Shown here piece by piece: positions 9,076 to 18,112 of a DNA stretch of 64,000 nt. Made by a program: the position numbers and the translations under genes. Under the pieces are notes generated by a model. It was given only the letters and a program-made list of their open reading frames with translations. It ran no database searches and had not been told where the DNA came from. The stretch spans positions 372,001-436,000 of the forward strand of contig NZ_PVZC01000007.1 in assembly GCF_003002095.1 (NCBI RefSeq), written 5' to 3'. Each line of letters opens with the position of its first letter. Position 1 is the first letter of the stretch. The DNA comes from Allonocardiopsis opalescens. Lineage in GTDB: Bacteria; Actinomycetota; Actinomycetes; Streptosporangiales; Streptosporangiaceae.

Positions 9076-9447
9076 TCAGGACGGCGCCGCGTACCCGAAC
9101 GCCTCGTACACGCTCGCGGTGAGCCGCCGGGGGGCGATCTCGCCCGCGAGCACCCGCCGCGCCAGCACCACCAGGGCCGCCTCGTGGGCCGCGGGCGTAC
9201 CGGGTTCGAAGTGCCGGACGCCCTGCTCGGCGCAGAGCCGGGGCAGGGCGTCGCGCAGCTAGTAAGATGCGTCGCGCTCGGGCAGGGCGGCGAGCATCAG
9301 CAGCTCGGGCCCCTCGGCGCCCGCGGCGGCGGCCTCGCAGGCGGCCCGCACCGCGTCGGCGGCCGGGCCCATGCCTCCGCACCACAGCAGCACGGCGTCG
9401 GCCAGCGGCCGCACGCGTGGGTCACCGGACGGGGCGTCGGCGGTCAT
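9076..9447 (-). pseudogene. Hypothetical gene interrupted by an in-frame amber codon
   Basis: One frame runs from the ATG at 9447 to a TGA at 9076 and would give 123 residues, but a TAG at 9259-9261 cuts it after PERDASY. The frame continues past the stop with protein-like composition (LRDALPRLCAEQGVRHFEPG and later LARRVLAGEIAPRRLT), with GC-rich third positions throughout. The second half resembles small actinobacterial hypothetical proteins with a helical C-terminus. A recent nonsense mutation, a sequencing error, or readthrough could each explain it. The upstream half alone would be a 62-residue product. Confidence 0.6.
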
Positions 9448-9498
9448 GCGCCCAGGATGGCGCGGCCCGCCGCCGACCGCCACCGGTTTCGCGCCCGC

Positions 9499-10236
9499 TC
9501 AGCCCTGCGCCCCGGCGTCCCACAGGGACTGGACGCCGGGGTAGATGTCGTCGAGGTCTGTGGGGACCGCGGCCTTGACGGCCTGGCTGCGGGAGTCGGC
9601 CAGCACCTCCTGCTCGCCCGCCTCGACGGCGGCGAGCGTCTGCTGCACCACGCTCTCCGGGCTCACCTTGGGCGCGTCGGCGCCGCCCGAGGACAGCGCG
9701 GTGTCGATCACGCTGGCGAAGACGCCGACCACCAGGGTGCCCTGGGCGCGCAGCTCGACCCGGGCGGCGTTGGTGAGCGACCACTCCGCCGACTTCGACG
9801 CGCAGTAGGAGCCGTTGAACGGCATCGCGAACCAGGCGGCGGCCGACAGGATGTTCACCAGGGCGCCGCCGCCGTTGCGGGCCAGCACCGGGGCGAAGGC
9901 GCGGCACATCGCGAGGGTGCCGAAGTAGTTCGTCTCCATCTCCGCCCGCGCGCCCTCGGTGTCGGCGGCGGAGATCAGCGGCGTGCGGTGCATGACCCCG
10001 GCGTTGTTGATCAGGACGTTCACGTCGGAGCAGGTCTCGGCCGCCTCGGCGACCTGCCCCGGGTCGGTGATGTCCAGCCGCAGCGGCGCGGTGGATCCGA
10101 AGACCGGCGCCCCGCTGCGGGTCGACGCGTACACCTTCGCCGCGCCCCGGTCTATCAGCGTGCGCACGAAGACCCGGCCGAGCCCGCGCCCGGCGCCGGT
10201 CACCAGCACCCGAGATCCCCTGATCGGCACGGCCAT
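9499..10236 (-). CDS. SDR family oxidoreductase
   Basis: The 245-residue classical short-chain dehydrogenase has the cofactor loop TGAGRGLGRVF near residue 14, NNAGV after strand 4, and the active-site segment SYCASKSAEWSL with the Tyr-xxx-Lys dyad. An Arg rather than Asp context after strand 2 (STRSG) suggests NADP(H) preference, a weak inference. The substrate is unknown. It lies downstream of the second SDR on the same strand but is separated from it by a strong terminator hairpin, so the two are probably not one operon. Confidence 0.85.
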   Translation of the reverse strand: MAVPIRGSRVLVTGAGRGLGRVFVRTLIDRGAAKVYASTRSGAPVFGSTAPLRLDITDPGQVAEAAETCSDVNVLINNAGVMHRTPLISAADTEGARAEMETNYFGTLAMCRAFAPVLARNGGGALVNILSAAAWFAMPFNGSYCASKSAEWSLTNAARVELRAQGTLVVGVFASVIDTALSSGGADAPKVSPESVVQQTLAAVEAGEQEVLADSRSQAVKAAVPTDLDDIYPGVQSLWDAGAQG

Positions 10237-10361
10237 GCTCCGCTCCCCCGCTTCGCGCCCGCGCTCCGCCGCCCGGCCGCCCCCGGCCGGTGCGCACCGC
10301 CACCGTAGGCGGCGCCCGCCCGATCGGCCAACGCGACCTGCCGAGACGGAGCCGACGGGTT

Positions 10362-10398
10362 CGCCGAGGCCGTCCTGCCCGGTCGGACGGCCTCGGCG
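10362..10398 (-). terminator. Strong hairpin after the 10.4-kb SDR gene
   Basis: A perfect 14-bp stem (CGCCGAGGCCGTCC pairing with its exact complement) closes a nine-base loop, starting 12 bp past the SDR stop. There is no U-tract, as is common in high-GC actinomycetes. Confidence 0.6.
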
Positions 10399-10410
10399 CG
10401 GGTCCCCCGC

Positions 10411-11145
10411 TCAGGCGTTGGCGCCCGCGTCGACGGTGATGGCGGTGCCGGTGATGTTGCGGCCGCCCTCCCCGGCGAGGAAGGCGACGGTCGCCGCGAT
10501 GTCACCGGGCCCGTTGAAGCGCTCGAGCGCGGTGACGGCGATCTGCTCGGCGGCGTACTCCGAGGACGCCGGGTTCATGTCGGTGTCGGTGGAGCCGGGG
10601 TGGACCACCACGGCCGTGATGCCCCGGCCGCCGACCTCGCGGGCCAGCGCCCGGGTGAAGCCGGTCAGCGCCGACTTGCCGGCCGCGTACAGGGCGGTGC
10701 CCGGCACTGTGGCGCGCTCGGCAAGGTTGCTGCCGATGCTGATGATCCGGCCGCCCGGCGCCATGCTCCGCACGGCGGCCCCGGTCGCCAGCACGACGGC
10801 GCGCACGTGGATGGCGAGCATCCGGTCGACGTCGGCGGCGGTCAGCTCCTCGACCGGGGCGGCCTGGTAGATCCCGGCATTGTTGACCAGCACGTCGATC
10901 CGGCCGAACACCTTCACGGTCTCCTCCACCGCCGCGACCACCTGCTCGGCGTCGGCGCTGTCGGCGCGGATCGCCAGGCCGCGCCGCCCGGCCGCCTCGA
11001 CGCGCCGCACCACCTCGGCGGCGCGGTCGGCGGCGCGCTCGTAGGTCACCGCCACGTCCACGCCCTCGGCGGCCAGCCGGAGCGCGATCGACGCGCCGAT
11101 CCCCCTGCTTCCACCGGTGACCAGGGCCACCCGTCCTGACGCCAT
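10411..11145 (-). CDS. SDR family oxidoreductase (FabG-like)
   Basis: The 244-residue protein is a textbook classical SDR: VTGGSRGIGASIALRL cofactor loop, DVLVNNAGIY, IISIGSN with the catalytic Ser, ALYAAGKSALTGFTRAL with the Tyr-Lys dyad, and the PGSTDTDMNP substrate loop. It is most like 3-oxoacyl-ACP-reductase-type enzymes that act on many carbonyls. It is divergent from a TetR regulator with 85 bp between starts, and the intervening palindrome lies just upstream of this gene, so TetR repression of this reductase is the likely control. Confidence 0.85.
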   Translation of the reverse strand: MASGRVALVTGGSRGIGASIALRLAAEGVDVAVTYERAADRAAEVVRRVEAAGRRGLAIRADSADAEQVVAAVEETVKVFGRIDVLVNNAGIYQAAPVEELTAADVDRMLAIHVRAVVLATGAAVRSMAPGGRIISIGSNLAERATVPGTALYAAGKSALTGFTRALAREVGGRGITAVVVHPGSTDTDMNPASSEYAAEQIAVTALERFNGPGDIAATVAFLAGEGGRNITGTAITVDAGANA

Positions 11146-11155
11146 GTCCGCCTCA

Positions 11156-11179
11156 TTTCTGTATCGAACGACACAGAAA
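11156..11179. promoter_or_regulatory. Palindromic operator between SDR and TetR genes
   Basis: A 24-bp inverted repeat: the left half is TTTCTGTATCGA and the right half, read on the other strand, is TTTCTGTGTCGT, ten of twelve positions matching. It sits between divergent SDR and TetR starts, where a TetR dimer would repress both. Confidence 0.7.
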
Positions 11180-11230
11180 TACAATCAGGGACTACGATGG
11201 CTCGTCAAGGCGACGGCGACGGGAGGCGGG

Positions 11231-11890
11231 ATGGCCGCACGCGGGCGCCCCCGCGGCTTCGACCGCGAAGCAGCGCTCGGACAGGCGATGTGCGCCTTCT
11301 GGGAGCGCGGCTACCAGGCCACCTCGATGGCCGACCTCACCGCGGCCATGGGCATCAACTCCCCCAGCCTCTACGCCGCCTTCGGCTCCAAGGAGGCGCT
11401 GTTCCGCGAGGCCGTGGAGCTGTACACCCGCACCGAGGGCGCGGCGCCGTCCCGCGCGCTGCGCGAGGGCCCGACCGCACGCGCATCCGTCGACGGCCTG
11501 CTGCGCACCAACGCGCTCGCCTACACGGCGGGCGACCGCCCGGCCGGCTGCATGGTCGTCCTGGCCGCCGTCAACTGCACGGAGGAGAGCGCCGGCGCCC
11601 GCGACTTACTGGCCAAGCTGCGCCGCGACGACCTCGGCGCGCTGCGGGAGCGGCTCGACCGCGGCGCGGCCGAGGGCGACCTCCCGCCCGGCACCGACAC
11701 CGCCGCGCTGGCCCGCTTCTACAACGCCGTCCTGCACGGCATGTCCATCCAGGCCTACGACGGCGCGACCCGGGCCGAACTGCTGGCCGTCGTCGACAGC
11801 GCGATGGCGGCCTGGGACTGGCTCGCCCCCGCCCGGCCGGCGGCCGGGCAGAGCACGGACGGGCAGAGCGCGGGCGGCGCACCGGGCTAG
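11231..11890 (+). CDS. TetR family transcriptional regulator
   Basis: The 219-residue protein starts RGRPRGFDREAALGQAMCAF and carries the TetR helix-turn-helix as MADLTAAMGINSPSLYAAFG around residues 35-55, then an all-helical ligand domain with a Cys-containing segment CMVVLAAVNC. The pattern WERGYQATSMADL is typical of regulators of oxidoreductases and electrophile response. GGGAGG lies just ahead of the ATG. It is divergent from the SDR and converges, with a four-base stop overlap, on the glycosyltransferase. Confidence 0.85.
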   Translation: MAARGRPRGFDREAALGQAMCAFWERGYQATSMADLTAAMGINSPSLYAAFGSKEALFREAVELYTRTEGAAPSRALREGPTARASVDGLLRTNALAYTAGDRPAGCMVVLAAVNCTEESAGARDLLAKLRRDDLGALRERLDRGAAEGDLPPGTDTAALARFYNAVLHGMSIQAYDGATRAELLAVVDSAMAAWDWLAPARPAAGQSTDGQSAGGAPG

Positions 11891-13134
11891 GTCCGCGACG
11901 CCAGCGCGTCGACCACCCGGAGCACGCTGCCCGCGCCGTCCTCGGTGGCGATGATGTCGGCCAGCCGCCCGGCCTGCTCGCGGTAGCGGCGCTCGGTCAC
12001 CGCGGCGCGCACGGCCTCGCCGAGCCGCTCCGCGGTGACGCGCCGGAACGGCACCGGCCCCGGGCTGACGCCGATCCGGGTGATCCGGTCGGCCCAGAAC
12101 GGCTGGTCGGCCGCTGCCGGCACCGGAACGGCCGGAACGCCCGCGCGCAGGGCGGCGGCGGTCGTGCCGGCGCCGGCGTGGTGCACCACCGCCGCCATCC
12201 TCGGGAACAGCCACCCGTGCGGCACCTCGCCCACCGCGATGACGTCGTCGCCCGCCTCGGCCGCGAGCCCGGCCCAGCCCGCCTGCACCACACCGCGCAC
12301 CCCCGCCCGGCGCAGCGCGCCGGCAACGGCCGCGCCCAGCTCGGCGCCGTCCTCGGCCGTCATGCTGCCGAAACCGACGAAGACCGGGGGCGGCCCCGCC
12401 GCCAGGAAGTCGGCCAGCTCGGACGGCGGGCGCCAGCCGGGCTCGGCCGCGGGCCACCAGTAGCCGACGACCTCGCTCCCGGGCGGCCAGTCGGCCGGCC
12501 GGGGCACCACCGCCGGGCTGAACCCGTAGCAGTTGGGCCAGCCGCTCTCCTCCAGGCGGCGGAAAAGCTCACCCGGGGCGATGTCGGGCAGTCCGTAGCG
12601 GGCCCGCAGCGCCCGCACGGCCGAGCGGAACGGCCGCTGCCCGAGGGTGCGCAGCACCCGGGCGGCGGCCGCGTTGCCCCAGCCGCCCAGCGAGCGGGTG
12701 GTGACCAGGGACGGCGGGAACTCGGCGGTGGCGTCCATCGGCTGCAGGAACACGCCCATGGACGGGATGCCCATCCCCTCGGCGACGTGCAGGCCCATCC
12801 AGCCCATGGCCGACAGCATCAGCAGCTCGGCGTCCTCGGCCGCGGCGGCCGTGGCCTCGGCCATCGCGGTGGCGTGCTCGGCGTACATGCGGGCGAACCG
12901 GGCCAGCGCCAGCGGCGAGCGGCGCAGCACGCGCCATCCCTCGCGCGAGTCCAGCTCGGCGCGCAGGTCCATCGGCAGCGGGCTGAAGCCGAGCCCTGTC
13001 GAGCGGACGTAATCGGCGAAGGGCGCGTGCGCCGCGATGGCCACGTCGTGCCCCGCCTCGCGGAGCCGGAGGCCGAGACCGGTGTAGGGCGCCACGTCGC
13101 CGCGCGAGCCCACCGCCACGATCACGATCCGCAT
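11887..13134 (-). CDS. GT1 family glycosyltransferase (GtfE/sterol-glucosyltransferase-like)
   Basis: The 415-residue protein has the GT-B fold of MurG-like family 1/28 enzymes. The N-terminal domain opens MRIVIVAVGSRGDVAPYTGLG, the C-terminal domain has FVGFGSM and the donor-binding PHGWLFPRMAAVVHHAGAG, followed by GVPAVPVPAAADQPFWADRI. This combination is found in natural-product and sterol or lipid glycosyltransferases and in macrolide-inactivating enzymes. The acceptor is unknown; there are no other biosynthetic genes nearby, so a detoxification or lipid role is as likely as antibiotic tailoring. Confidence 0.85.
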   Translation of the reverse strand: MRIVIVAVGSRGDVAPYTGLGLRLREAGHDVAIAAHAPFADYVRSTGLGFSPLPMDLRAELDSREGWRVLRRSPLALARFARMYAEHATAMAEATAAAAEDAELLMLSAMGWMGLHVAEGMGIPSMGVFLQPMDATAEFPPSLVTTRSLGGWGNAAAARVLRTLGQRPFRSAVRALRARYGLPDIAPGELFRRLEESGWPNCYGFSPAVVPRPADWPPGSEVVGYWWPAAEPGWRPPSELADFLAAGPPPVFVGFGSMTAEDGAELGAAVAGALRRAGVRGVVQAGWAGLAAEAGDDVIAVGEVPHGWLFPRMAAVVHHAGAGTTAAALRAGVPAVPVPAAADQPFWADRITRIGVSPGPVPFRRVTAERLGEAVRAAVTERRYREQAGRLADIIATEDGAGSVLRVVDALASRT

Positions 13135-13346
13135 CGCGCTCTCCTCCGTTCCGGCCCGTGCGCGGGCGACGTCGTGCCCGGAATCCTGGCGGACCGCGAC
13201 GGCGGACGGCGCCGTTTCCGCCGGTCCGGACAGAGAACGTCAAGACGTCCGCGACTCTCCGTCAAGTCCGCCCGGGTTCCTCGGCACGATCGACCGTGAT
13301 CACCGTACGGGCGGGACCGGACCGGCCCCGCCCGCACGGGCCTCCG

Positions 13347-14057
13347 TTAGGCGGCCGGGCCGGCCTCCCGCTCGGCGGGACCGACGCGGCGGAAGTGGAA
13401 CGGGCAGTGCGTGCCGCCCAGTCCGATCGTGGTGGCGCGCTCGAAGGCGAAGCCGTGCCGGTCCGGGTCGATGGCGTCGATCCAGTTGGCGTCGATGGCG
13501 CACATCGCCGGAGTCAGCTCCGGCGCGCCGTGCGCGGCCAGCACCTCATGGTAGAAGCAGTGCCGCACATCCACGAAGTAGCGCTCGTCATCGTCGACCG
13601 GGCGGTGGAAGGTGAAGGCCGCGCCGAAGGCGTGCTCCTCGCGCGCCTTGGAGACCGCCACCATCGCGGCGAAGGGGTCGGCGGCGGCGTCGAGCATCGC
13701 GCGGGTGCCGTCGCGCATGGCCTCCCCCAGCGGCTCCACCAGCGCGGCCCGCAGCTCCGCGGCGGCCGCCGGGCCGTCGAGTTCCGGGCGCAGCCCCTCG
13801 TATGCGGCGACCAGGGCGAGAGTGATGCGGAGGTTGTGCCGCGAGGGCTCGTCCACGATCCGGTGCGCCGAGGCGGCGAGGAGTGCGGTGTGGCGGGCCC
13901 GCATCGCGTCGAGCCGCCCGTCCGGCAGGCCGAGTGCGGCCGAGCGCCGGGCGATCCGGTCGAAGAAGCCCTCGATGAGCAGGGTGGTGTCGCGGTCGGG
14001 ATCGGGACGGTAGTCGTCGCCGGTCAGGTCGAAGGTGTCGGTGGACTCGTCGGACAT
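13347..14057 (-). CDS. L-2-amino-thiazoline-4-carboxylic acid hydrolase family protein
   Basis: The 236-residue protein matches the ATC-hydrolase family at its C-terminal half: CFYHEVLAAHGAPELTPAMC, then DANWIDAIDPDRHGFAFER and TTIGLGGTHCPFHFRR, with conserved Cys and His residues that may form the active site. In Pseudomonas the family member AtcB-type enzyme opens the thiazoline ring in cysteine synthesis; many homologues have unknown substrates. The start at 14057 is an ATG reading MSDESTDTF. It stands alone, 212 bp from the glycosyltransferase start. Confidence 0.75.
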   Translation of the reverse strand: MSDESTDTFDLTGDDYRPDPDRDTTLLIEGFFDRIARRSAALGLPDGRLDAMRARHTALLAASAHRIVDEPSRHNLRITLALVAAYEGLRPELDGPAAAAELRAALVEPLGEAMRDGTRAMLDAAADPFAAMVAVSKAREEHAFGAAFTFHRPVDDDERYFVDVRHCFYHEVLAAHGAPELTPAMCAIDANWIDAIDPDRHGFAFERATTIGLGGTHCPFHFRRVGPAEREAGPAA

Positions 14058-14442
14058 GGTCGTCCTTTCGGAGCGGGCTCGGCTCCGAGGGCACGGACGA
14101 CGGCACTGCCGGGGCAGGGCTGGCCGTGCTCGCAACCGAGCGAGCACGCCAGCGCGCTCCACCGACCACCGGGCGCTGACGACACTTCAGTGAACAGATA
14201 CGCCGCCATTATGGCAGCCGCGCCGGTGCGCGCGGGCCGCCGGCGGCCGAGCCCCGGGCCGGGCGGCGGTGAGGGGCCGGCTTCCGCCCGTGGGGCGGCG
14301 CGGCACCGTTCATCTCTTTCCCTCGCCGACGAGTCCGCTCAGATCACAGACCGAGGATCACGCGACAGCGGCACGGGGTAGAGATCAGCTGGCCTTGAAT
14401 CTTGGGGCTGACCAGCACTTATTCCAGAATGAGGGCTTTCTG
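14058..14442. other. Intergenic region upstream of the ctaD pair
   Basis: 385 bases without a convincing gene. It must hold the divergent promoters of the hydrolase and the ctaD pair. A perfect 14-bp palindrome (GGCCGCCGGCGGCC) lies at 14235-14248. Base composition drops toward the ctaD side (14390-14445). Confidence 0.4.
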
Positions 14443-14715
14443 ATGACGATGTCGCCTGACCAGTGGCGGGCATTCCGGGAGATCGAGCGACGATTCCACG
14501 ACGCGGGCCCAACGGAGCGGCCGGCCACCGGCCCAGCCCGCGCGTACGTCCCTCCAGGACCGGTCGAACCGGTGCCGCGCGGCGCGCTGACCGCGATCTG
14601 CGCGGTTTTCGCGTTCTGCGCCGTGCTGCTCGCCGCCGTCGTTCCGCTGTGCGCGGCCGGCGGCTCACCCACGGTCCCGCGGCCCGCCGAGGTTACCGAG
14701 AGGAACACACGATGA
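14443..14715 (+). CDS. Small single-span membrane protein paired with ctaD (DUF3040-like)
   Basis: The 90-residue product begins [20 protein letters not shown], a charged cytoplasmic helix like that of DUF3040-type proteins, followed by a Pro-rich stretch and one transmembrane segment (residues about 48-70) and a short tail. Its TGA overlaps the ATG of the cytochrome oxidase gene, so the two are translationally coupled. It could be an assembly or accessory subunit for that oxidase; this is inference from coupling. A second ATG two codons later is an alternative start; GAGGG lies eight bases before the first. Confidence 0.6.
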   Translation: MTMSPDQWRAFREIERRFHDAGPTERPATGPARAYVPPGPVEPVPRGALTAICAVFAFCAVLLAAVVPLCAAGGSPTVPRPAEVTERNTR

Positions 14716-16394
14716 CCGACATCGACCGGCGCCCGCGCTCCGAAGTCGAACCGGAGCCGATCGGCCGCCGCCCGGCGGGCTCCGTGGTCGCATCGTGGCT
14801 GAGCAGTACCGACCACAAGACCATCGGCTACCTCTACATCATCACCGCGTTCGGCTTCTTCGTCGCCGGCGGTGTGATGGCGCTGCTCATCCGGGCCGAG
14901 CTGATGTACCCCGGCATGGAGCTGATGACGTACGAGGAGTACAACCGGCTGTTCACGATGCACGGCACCATCATGATGCTGCTGTTCGCCACTCCGCTCT
15001 TCGCAGGCTTCGCTAATGTAATCATGCCCCTGCAGATCGGCGCGCCCGATGTCGCCTTCCCTCGGCTGAACATGCTGAGCTACTGGCTGTTCCTGTTCGG
15101 CGGGCTAATCACGATGAGCGGTTTCCTCACCTCCGGCGGTGCCGCCAGTTTCGGCTGGTTCGCCTACACCCCGCTGTCCACGGAGGTGCGCTCGCCCGGT
15201 GTCGCCGGCGATCTGTGGGTGGTAGGCCTCATCGTCGCCGGCCTCGGCACCGTGCTCGGCGCGGTCAACTTCATCACCACGATCATCGTCCTGCGCGCCC
15301 CGGGCATGACCATGTTCCGGATGCCGATCTTCACCTGGAACATCCTGTTCACCAGCGTGCTGGTGATCCTGGCCTTCCCCGTGCTAACCGCGAGCCTGGC
15401 CGCGCTGGGCACCGACCGGATGATCGGCACCCACGTGTTCAATCCCGAGCACGGTGGCGCGATCCTCTGGCAGCACCTGTTCTGGTTCTTCGGCCATCCC
15501 GAGGTGTACATCGTGGCGCTGCCGTTCTTCGGCATCGTCACCGAGATCATCCCCGTGTTCGCCCGCAAGCCGCTGTTCGGGTACAAGACCATGGTGGCGG
15601 CCACCATCGGTATCACCGGCCTGTCGATGACCGTGTGGGCGCACCACATGTTCCCCACCGGCGCGGTGCTGCTGCCGTTCTTCTCTTTCCTGTCCTTCCT
15701 GATCGCGGTGCCCACTGGCATTAAGTTCTTCAACTGGACCGGAACCATGTGGCGCGGGCACCTCACCTTCCAGACGCCGATGCTCTTCGCCATCGGCTTT
15801 CTGGTGACCTTCCTGTTCGGCGGGCTCACCGGCGTGCTGCTGGCCTCGCCGCCGATCGACTTCCACGTCCACGACAGCTACTTCGTGGTGGCGCACTTCC
15901 ACTACGTGCTCTTCGGCACGGTGGTCTTCGCGATGTTCGCCGGCTTCTACTTCTGGTGGCCCAAGTTCACCGGCAGGTTCCTGCACGAGGGTATGGGCAA
16001 ATGGCACTTCTGGACGCTATTCGTCGGCTTCCACGCCACTTTCCTGCTACAGCACTGGCTCGGTGCGGAGGGCATGCCCCGCCGCTACGCCGACTACCTG
16101 CCCGGCGACGGCTTCTGGGAGCTGCACATGGTGTCGTCGTTGGGTTCCTTCCTGCTCGGCGCCTCGACGCTGTTCTTTTTCGCCAACGTGCTCGTCACCG
16201 CGCGCCGGGGCGCCCGGGTGTCCAGCGATGACCCGTGGGGCTTCGGCAATTCGCTGGAGTGGGCCACGTCCTGCCCGCCGCCGCGGCACAACTTCACCTC
16301 GCTGCCCCGCATCCGCTCCGAGCGGCCCGCATTCGACCTGCACCACCCCGATCCAGGGCCGACGGAACCGATCCGGGCAGATGCCGACCGGTAG
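14712..16394 (+). CDS. ctaD: Cytochrome c oxidase subunit I (aa3 type), orphan copy
   Basis: The 560-residue protein has twelve transmembrane helices and all subunit I landmarks: the heme a ligand in [11 protein letters not shown], CuB ligands and the cross-linked Tyr in [12 protein letters not shown] in AHHMFPTG, the K-channel Lys in [16 protein letters not shown], and the two heme ligands in [16 protein letters not shown]. It should be a working proton-pumping oxidase core. No ctaC, ctaE or ctaF lies beside it, unlike the main qcr-cta locus of actinomycetes, so this is probably a second copy used under special conditions. Third-position GC is somewhat lower than in its neighbours, which may mark acquisition. 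Confidence 0.9.
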   Translation: MTDIDRRPRSEVEPEPIGRRPAGSVVASWLSSTDHKTIGYLYIITAFGFFVAGGVMALLIRAELMYPGMELMTYEEYNRLFTMHGTIMMLLFATPLFAGFANVIMPLQIGAPDVAFPRLNMLSYWLFLFGGLITMSGFLTSGGAASFGWFAYTPLSTEVRSPGVAGDLWVVGLIVAGLGTVLGAVNFITTIIVLRAPGMTMFRMPIFTWNILFTSVLVILAFPVLTASLAALGTDRMIGTHVFNPEHGGAILWQHLFWFFGHPEVYIVALPFFGIVTEIIPVFARKPLFGYKTMVAATIGITGLSMTVWAHHMFPTGAVLLPFFSFLSFLIAVPTGIKFFNWTGTMWRGHLTFQTPMLFAIGFLVTFLFGGLTGVLLASPPIDFHVHDSYFVVAHFHYVLFGTVVFAMFAGFYFWWPKFTGRFLHEGMGKWHFWTLFVGFHATFLLQHWLGAEGMPRRYADYLPGDGFWELHMVSSLGSFLLGASTLFFFANVLVTARRGARVSSDDPWGFGNSLEWATSCPPPRHNFTSLPRIRSERPAFDLHHPDPGPTEPIRADADR

Positions 16395-16466
16395 CCGCCA
16401 CTTCAGGCGGGCCTGGTGCCCGTGTTTCCGGCCGGCCGGGCCGCCCGGTGCACGGAGGCGGGGCCG

Positions 16467-17981
16467 CTACGGCAGGACCAGCCGCCCGTCGATCCGGCGG
16501 GGCAGCGGGCTCGGCGGCTGCTCGCGCAGTTCGGCCGGCAGGGCGTGCTCGGGCGCGTTCTGCCAGGTGACGGGGCGCAGGAACCGGCGGATGGCGGTGG
16601 CGCCCACCGAGGTGTGCTGGCTGTTGGTGGACGGCCACGGCCCGCCGTGGTGCTGGGCCCAGGACACCGCGACCCCGGTGGGGAAGCCGCCGAACAGGAT
16701 CCGGCCCGCCCGGGGGCGCAGCACGGCGGTGAGCCGCGCGGTCAGCTCCTCGTCGCCGTCGGCGGTGTGCAGGGTGGCGGTCAGCGAGCCGGGCAGCCGC
16801 CGCAGCGCGCCGAGCAGTTCGGCCTCCGAGGCGTAGGCCACCAGCAGGGTGACCGGCCCGAAGCACTCGTCCACCAGATCGGGGGTCAGCTCGGTGGCCG
16901 AGGTGGCCAGCACCGTGGGAGACATCGCGTAGCCGTCGCCGTCGGCCTGGCCGCCGCTGGCGGCGGTGGCGACCGACGCGTGCCCGGACAGGCCGGCCAC
17001 GCCCGCGCGGAAGGTTCCGGCGATGCCGGAGTTCAGCGCCCATCCGGCCGCCGCCTCGGTGACGGCCGCCGACACCGACTCGGTGAGCGCCCGGCCGGCC
17101 TCGCCCGCGGGCACGAAGACCAGTCCGGGCTTGGTGCAGAACTGCCCGGCGCCCAGCAGCACCGAGCCGGCCAGCCCGGAGCCGATGTCGGCGCCGCGCT
17201 CCTCGGCGGCGCTCGGGGTCACCACGACCGGGTTGATGCTGCTCAGCTCGCCGTAGAAGGGGATCGGGTCGGGGCGGGAGGCGGCGATGTCGGCCAGGGC
17301 GCGGCCGCCGGTGAGCGAGCCGGTGAAGCCGACCGCGCGCACCGCCGGGTGCTCGACCAGCGCGGCGCCGGCCGCCTGGCCGTGCACCAGGCCGAGGGTG
17401 CCGACCGGCGCGCCCGCCGCCTCGGCGGCGGCGCGCATCACCTCGAAGCAGCGCTGGGAGGTGGCCGGGTGCGAGGGGTGCGCCTTGACCACGACGGGGC
17501 AGCCCGCGGCCAGCGCGGACGCGGTGTCGCCGCCGGGCACGGAGAAGGCCAGCGGGAAGTTGCTGGCGCCGAAGACCGCCACCGGGCCGAGCGGCACCAG
17601 CATCCGGCGCAGGTCGGGGCGGGGGCCCATCGGGGTGTCGCCCGCGTGGTCGATGGCGGCCTCGAGGTAGGAGCCCTCGTCCAGCACCTCGGCGAACATC
17701 CGCAGCTGGTAGCAGGTGCGGGTCAGTTCGCCGTTCAGCCGGGTCTCGCCCAGCGCGGTCTCGCGGTCGGCCAGCGCCACGATGCCGGCCCGGTCGGCCT
17801 CCAGCGCGTCGGCCAGCCCGCGCAGCAGCCGGGCCCGCCCGGAGCGGCCCATCGCCTCCAGTGCGGGCGCGGCGTCCCGCGCCGCGACGCAGGCGGCGTC
17901 CGCCTCGGCGGTGGTGCTCTCCTCGATCACCTCCTCGACGGCCTTGCCGGTACGGGGGTCGTAACTGATCACGGGTGCCAC
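16467..17981 (-). CDS. Aldehyde dehydrogenase (NADP+), alpha-ketoglutaric semialdehyde dehydrogenase-like
   Basis: The 504-residue enzyme has GASNFPLAFSVPGGDTASALAAG, the cofactor-binding loop with VVKAHPSHP, the glutamate motif as PFYGELSSINPV and the catalytic Cys in GAGQFCTKPGL. These features place it with the KGSADH/ fatty-aldehyde branch that oxidises 2-oxoglutarate semialdehyde from sugar-acid or hydroxyproline breakdown. I chose the GTG at 17981 with GGGAG ten nt upstream. An AT-rich stretch near 18010-18025 (TTGGTATATCAGA) could be a promoter or GntR-type operator. No sugar-acid dehydratase is adjacent. Confidence 0.85.
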   Translation of the reverse strand: MAPVISYDPRTGKAVEEVIEESTTAEADAACVAARDAAPALEAMGRSGRARLLRGLADALEADRAGIVALADRETALGETRLNGELTRTCYQLRMFAEVLDEGSYLEAAIDHAGDTPMGPRPDLRRMLVPLGPVAVFGASNFPLAFSVPGGDTASALAAGCPVVVKAHPSHPATSQRCFEVMRAAAEAAGAPVGTLGLVHGQAAGAALVEHPAVRAVGFTGSLTGGRALADIAASRPDPIPFYGELSSINPVVVTPSAAEERGADIGSGLAGSVLLGAGQFCTKPGLVFVPAGEAGRALTESVSAAVTEAAAGWALNSGIAGTFRAGVAGLSGHASVATAASGGQADGDGYAMSPTVLATSATELTPDLVDECFGPVTLLVAYASEAELLGALRRLPGSLTATLHTADGDEELTARLTAVLRPRAGRILFGGFPTGVAVSWAQHHGGPWPSTNSQHTSVGATAIRRFLRPVTWQNAPEHALPAELREQPPSPLPRRIDGRLVLP

Positions 17982-18112
17982 GGTGTCGGTTCTCCCAGTC
18001 GTGCGTCCGGAATATTGGTATATCAGATCGCATCCGCACAGGCGGTGCCGAGTCTGCCACACGCGCTTTCCGGCGTGGCGGGAGCGACCGCGGATGCGGT
18101 TAGCTGGAGCAC

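Noticed and set aside
18010-18030. TTGGTATATCAGA before the aldehyde dehydrogenase as a GntR operator
   Set aside because: It is AT-rich and partly palindromic, but no GntR gene is nearby and the match is too short to report as a site.
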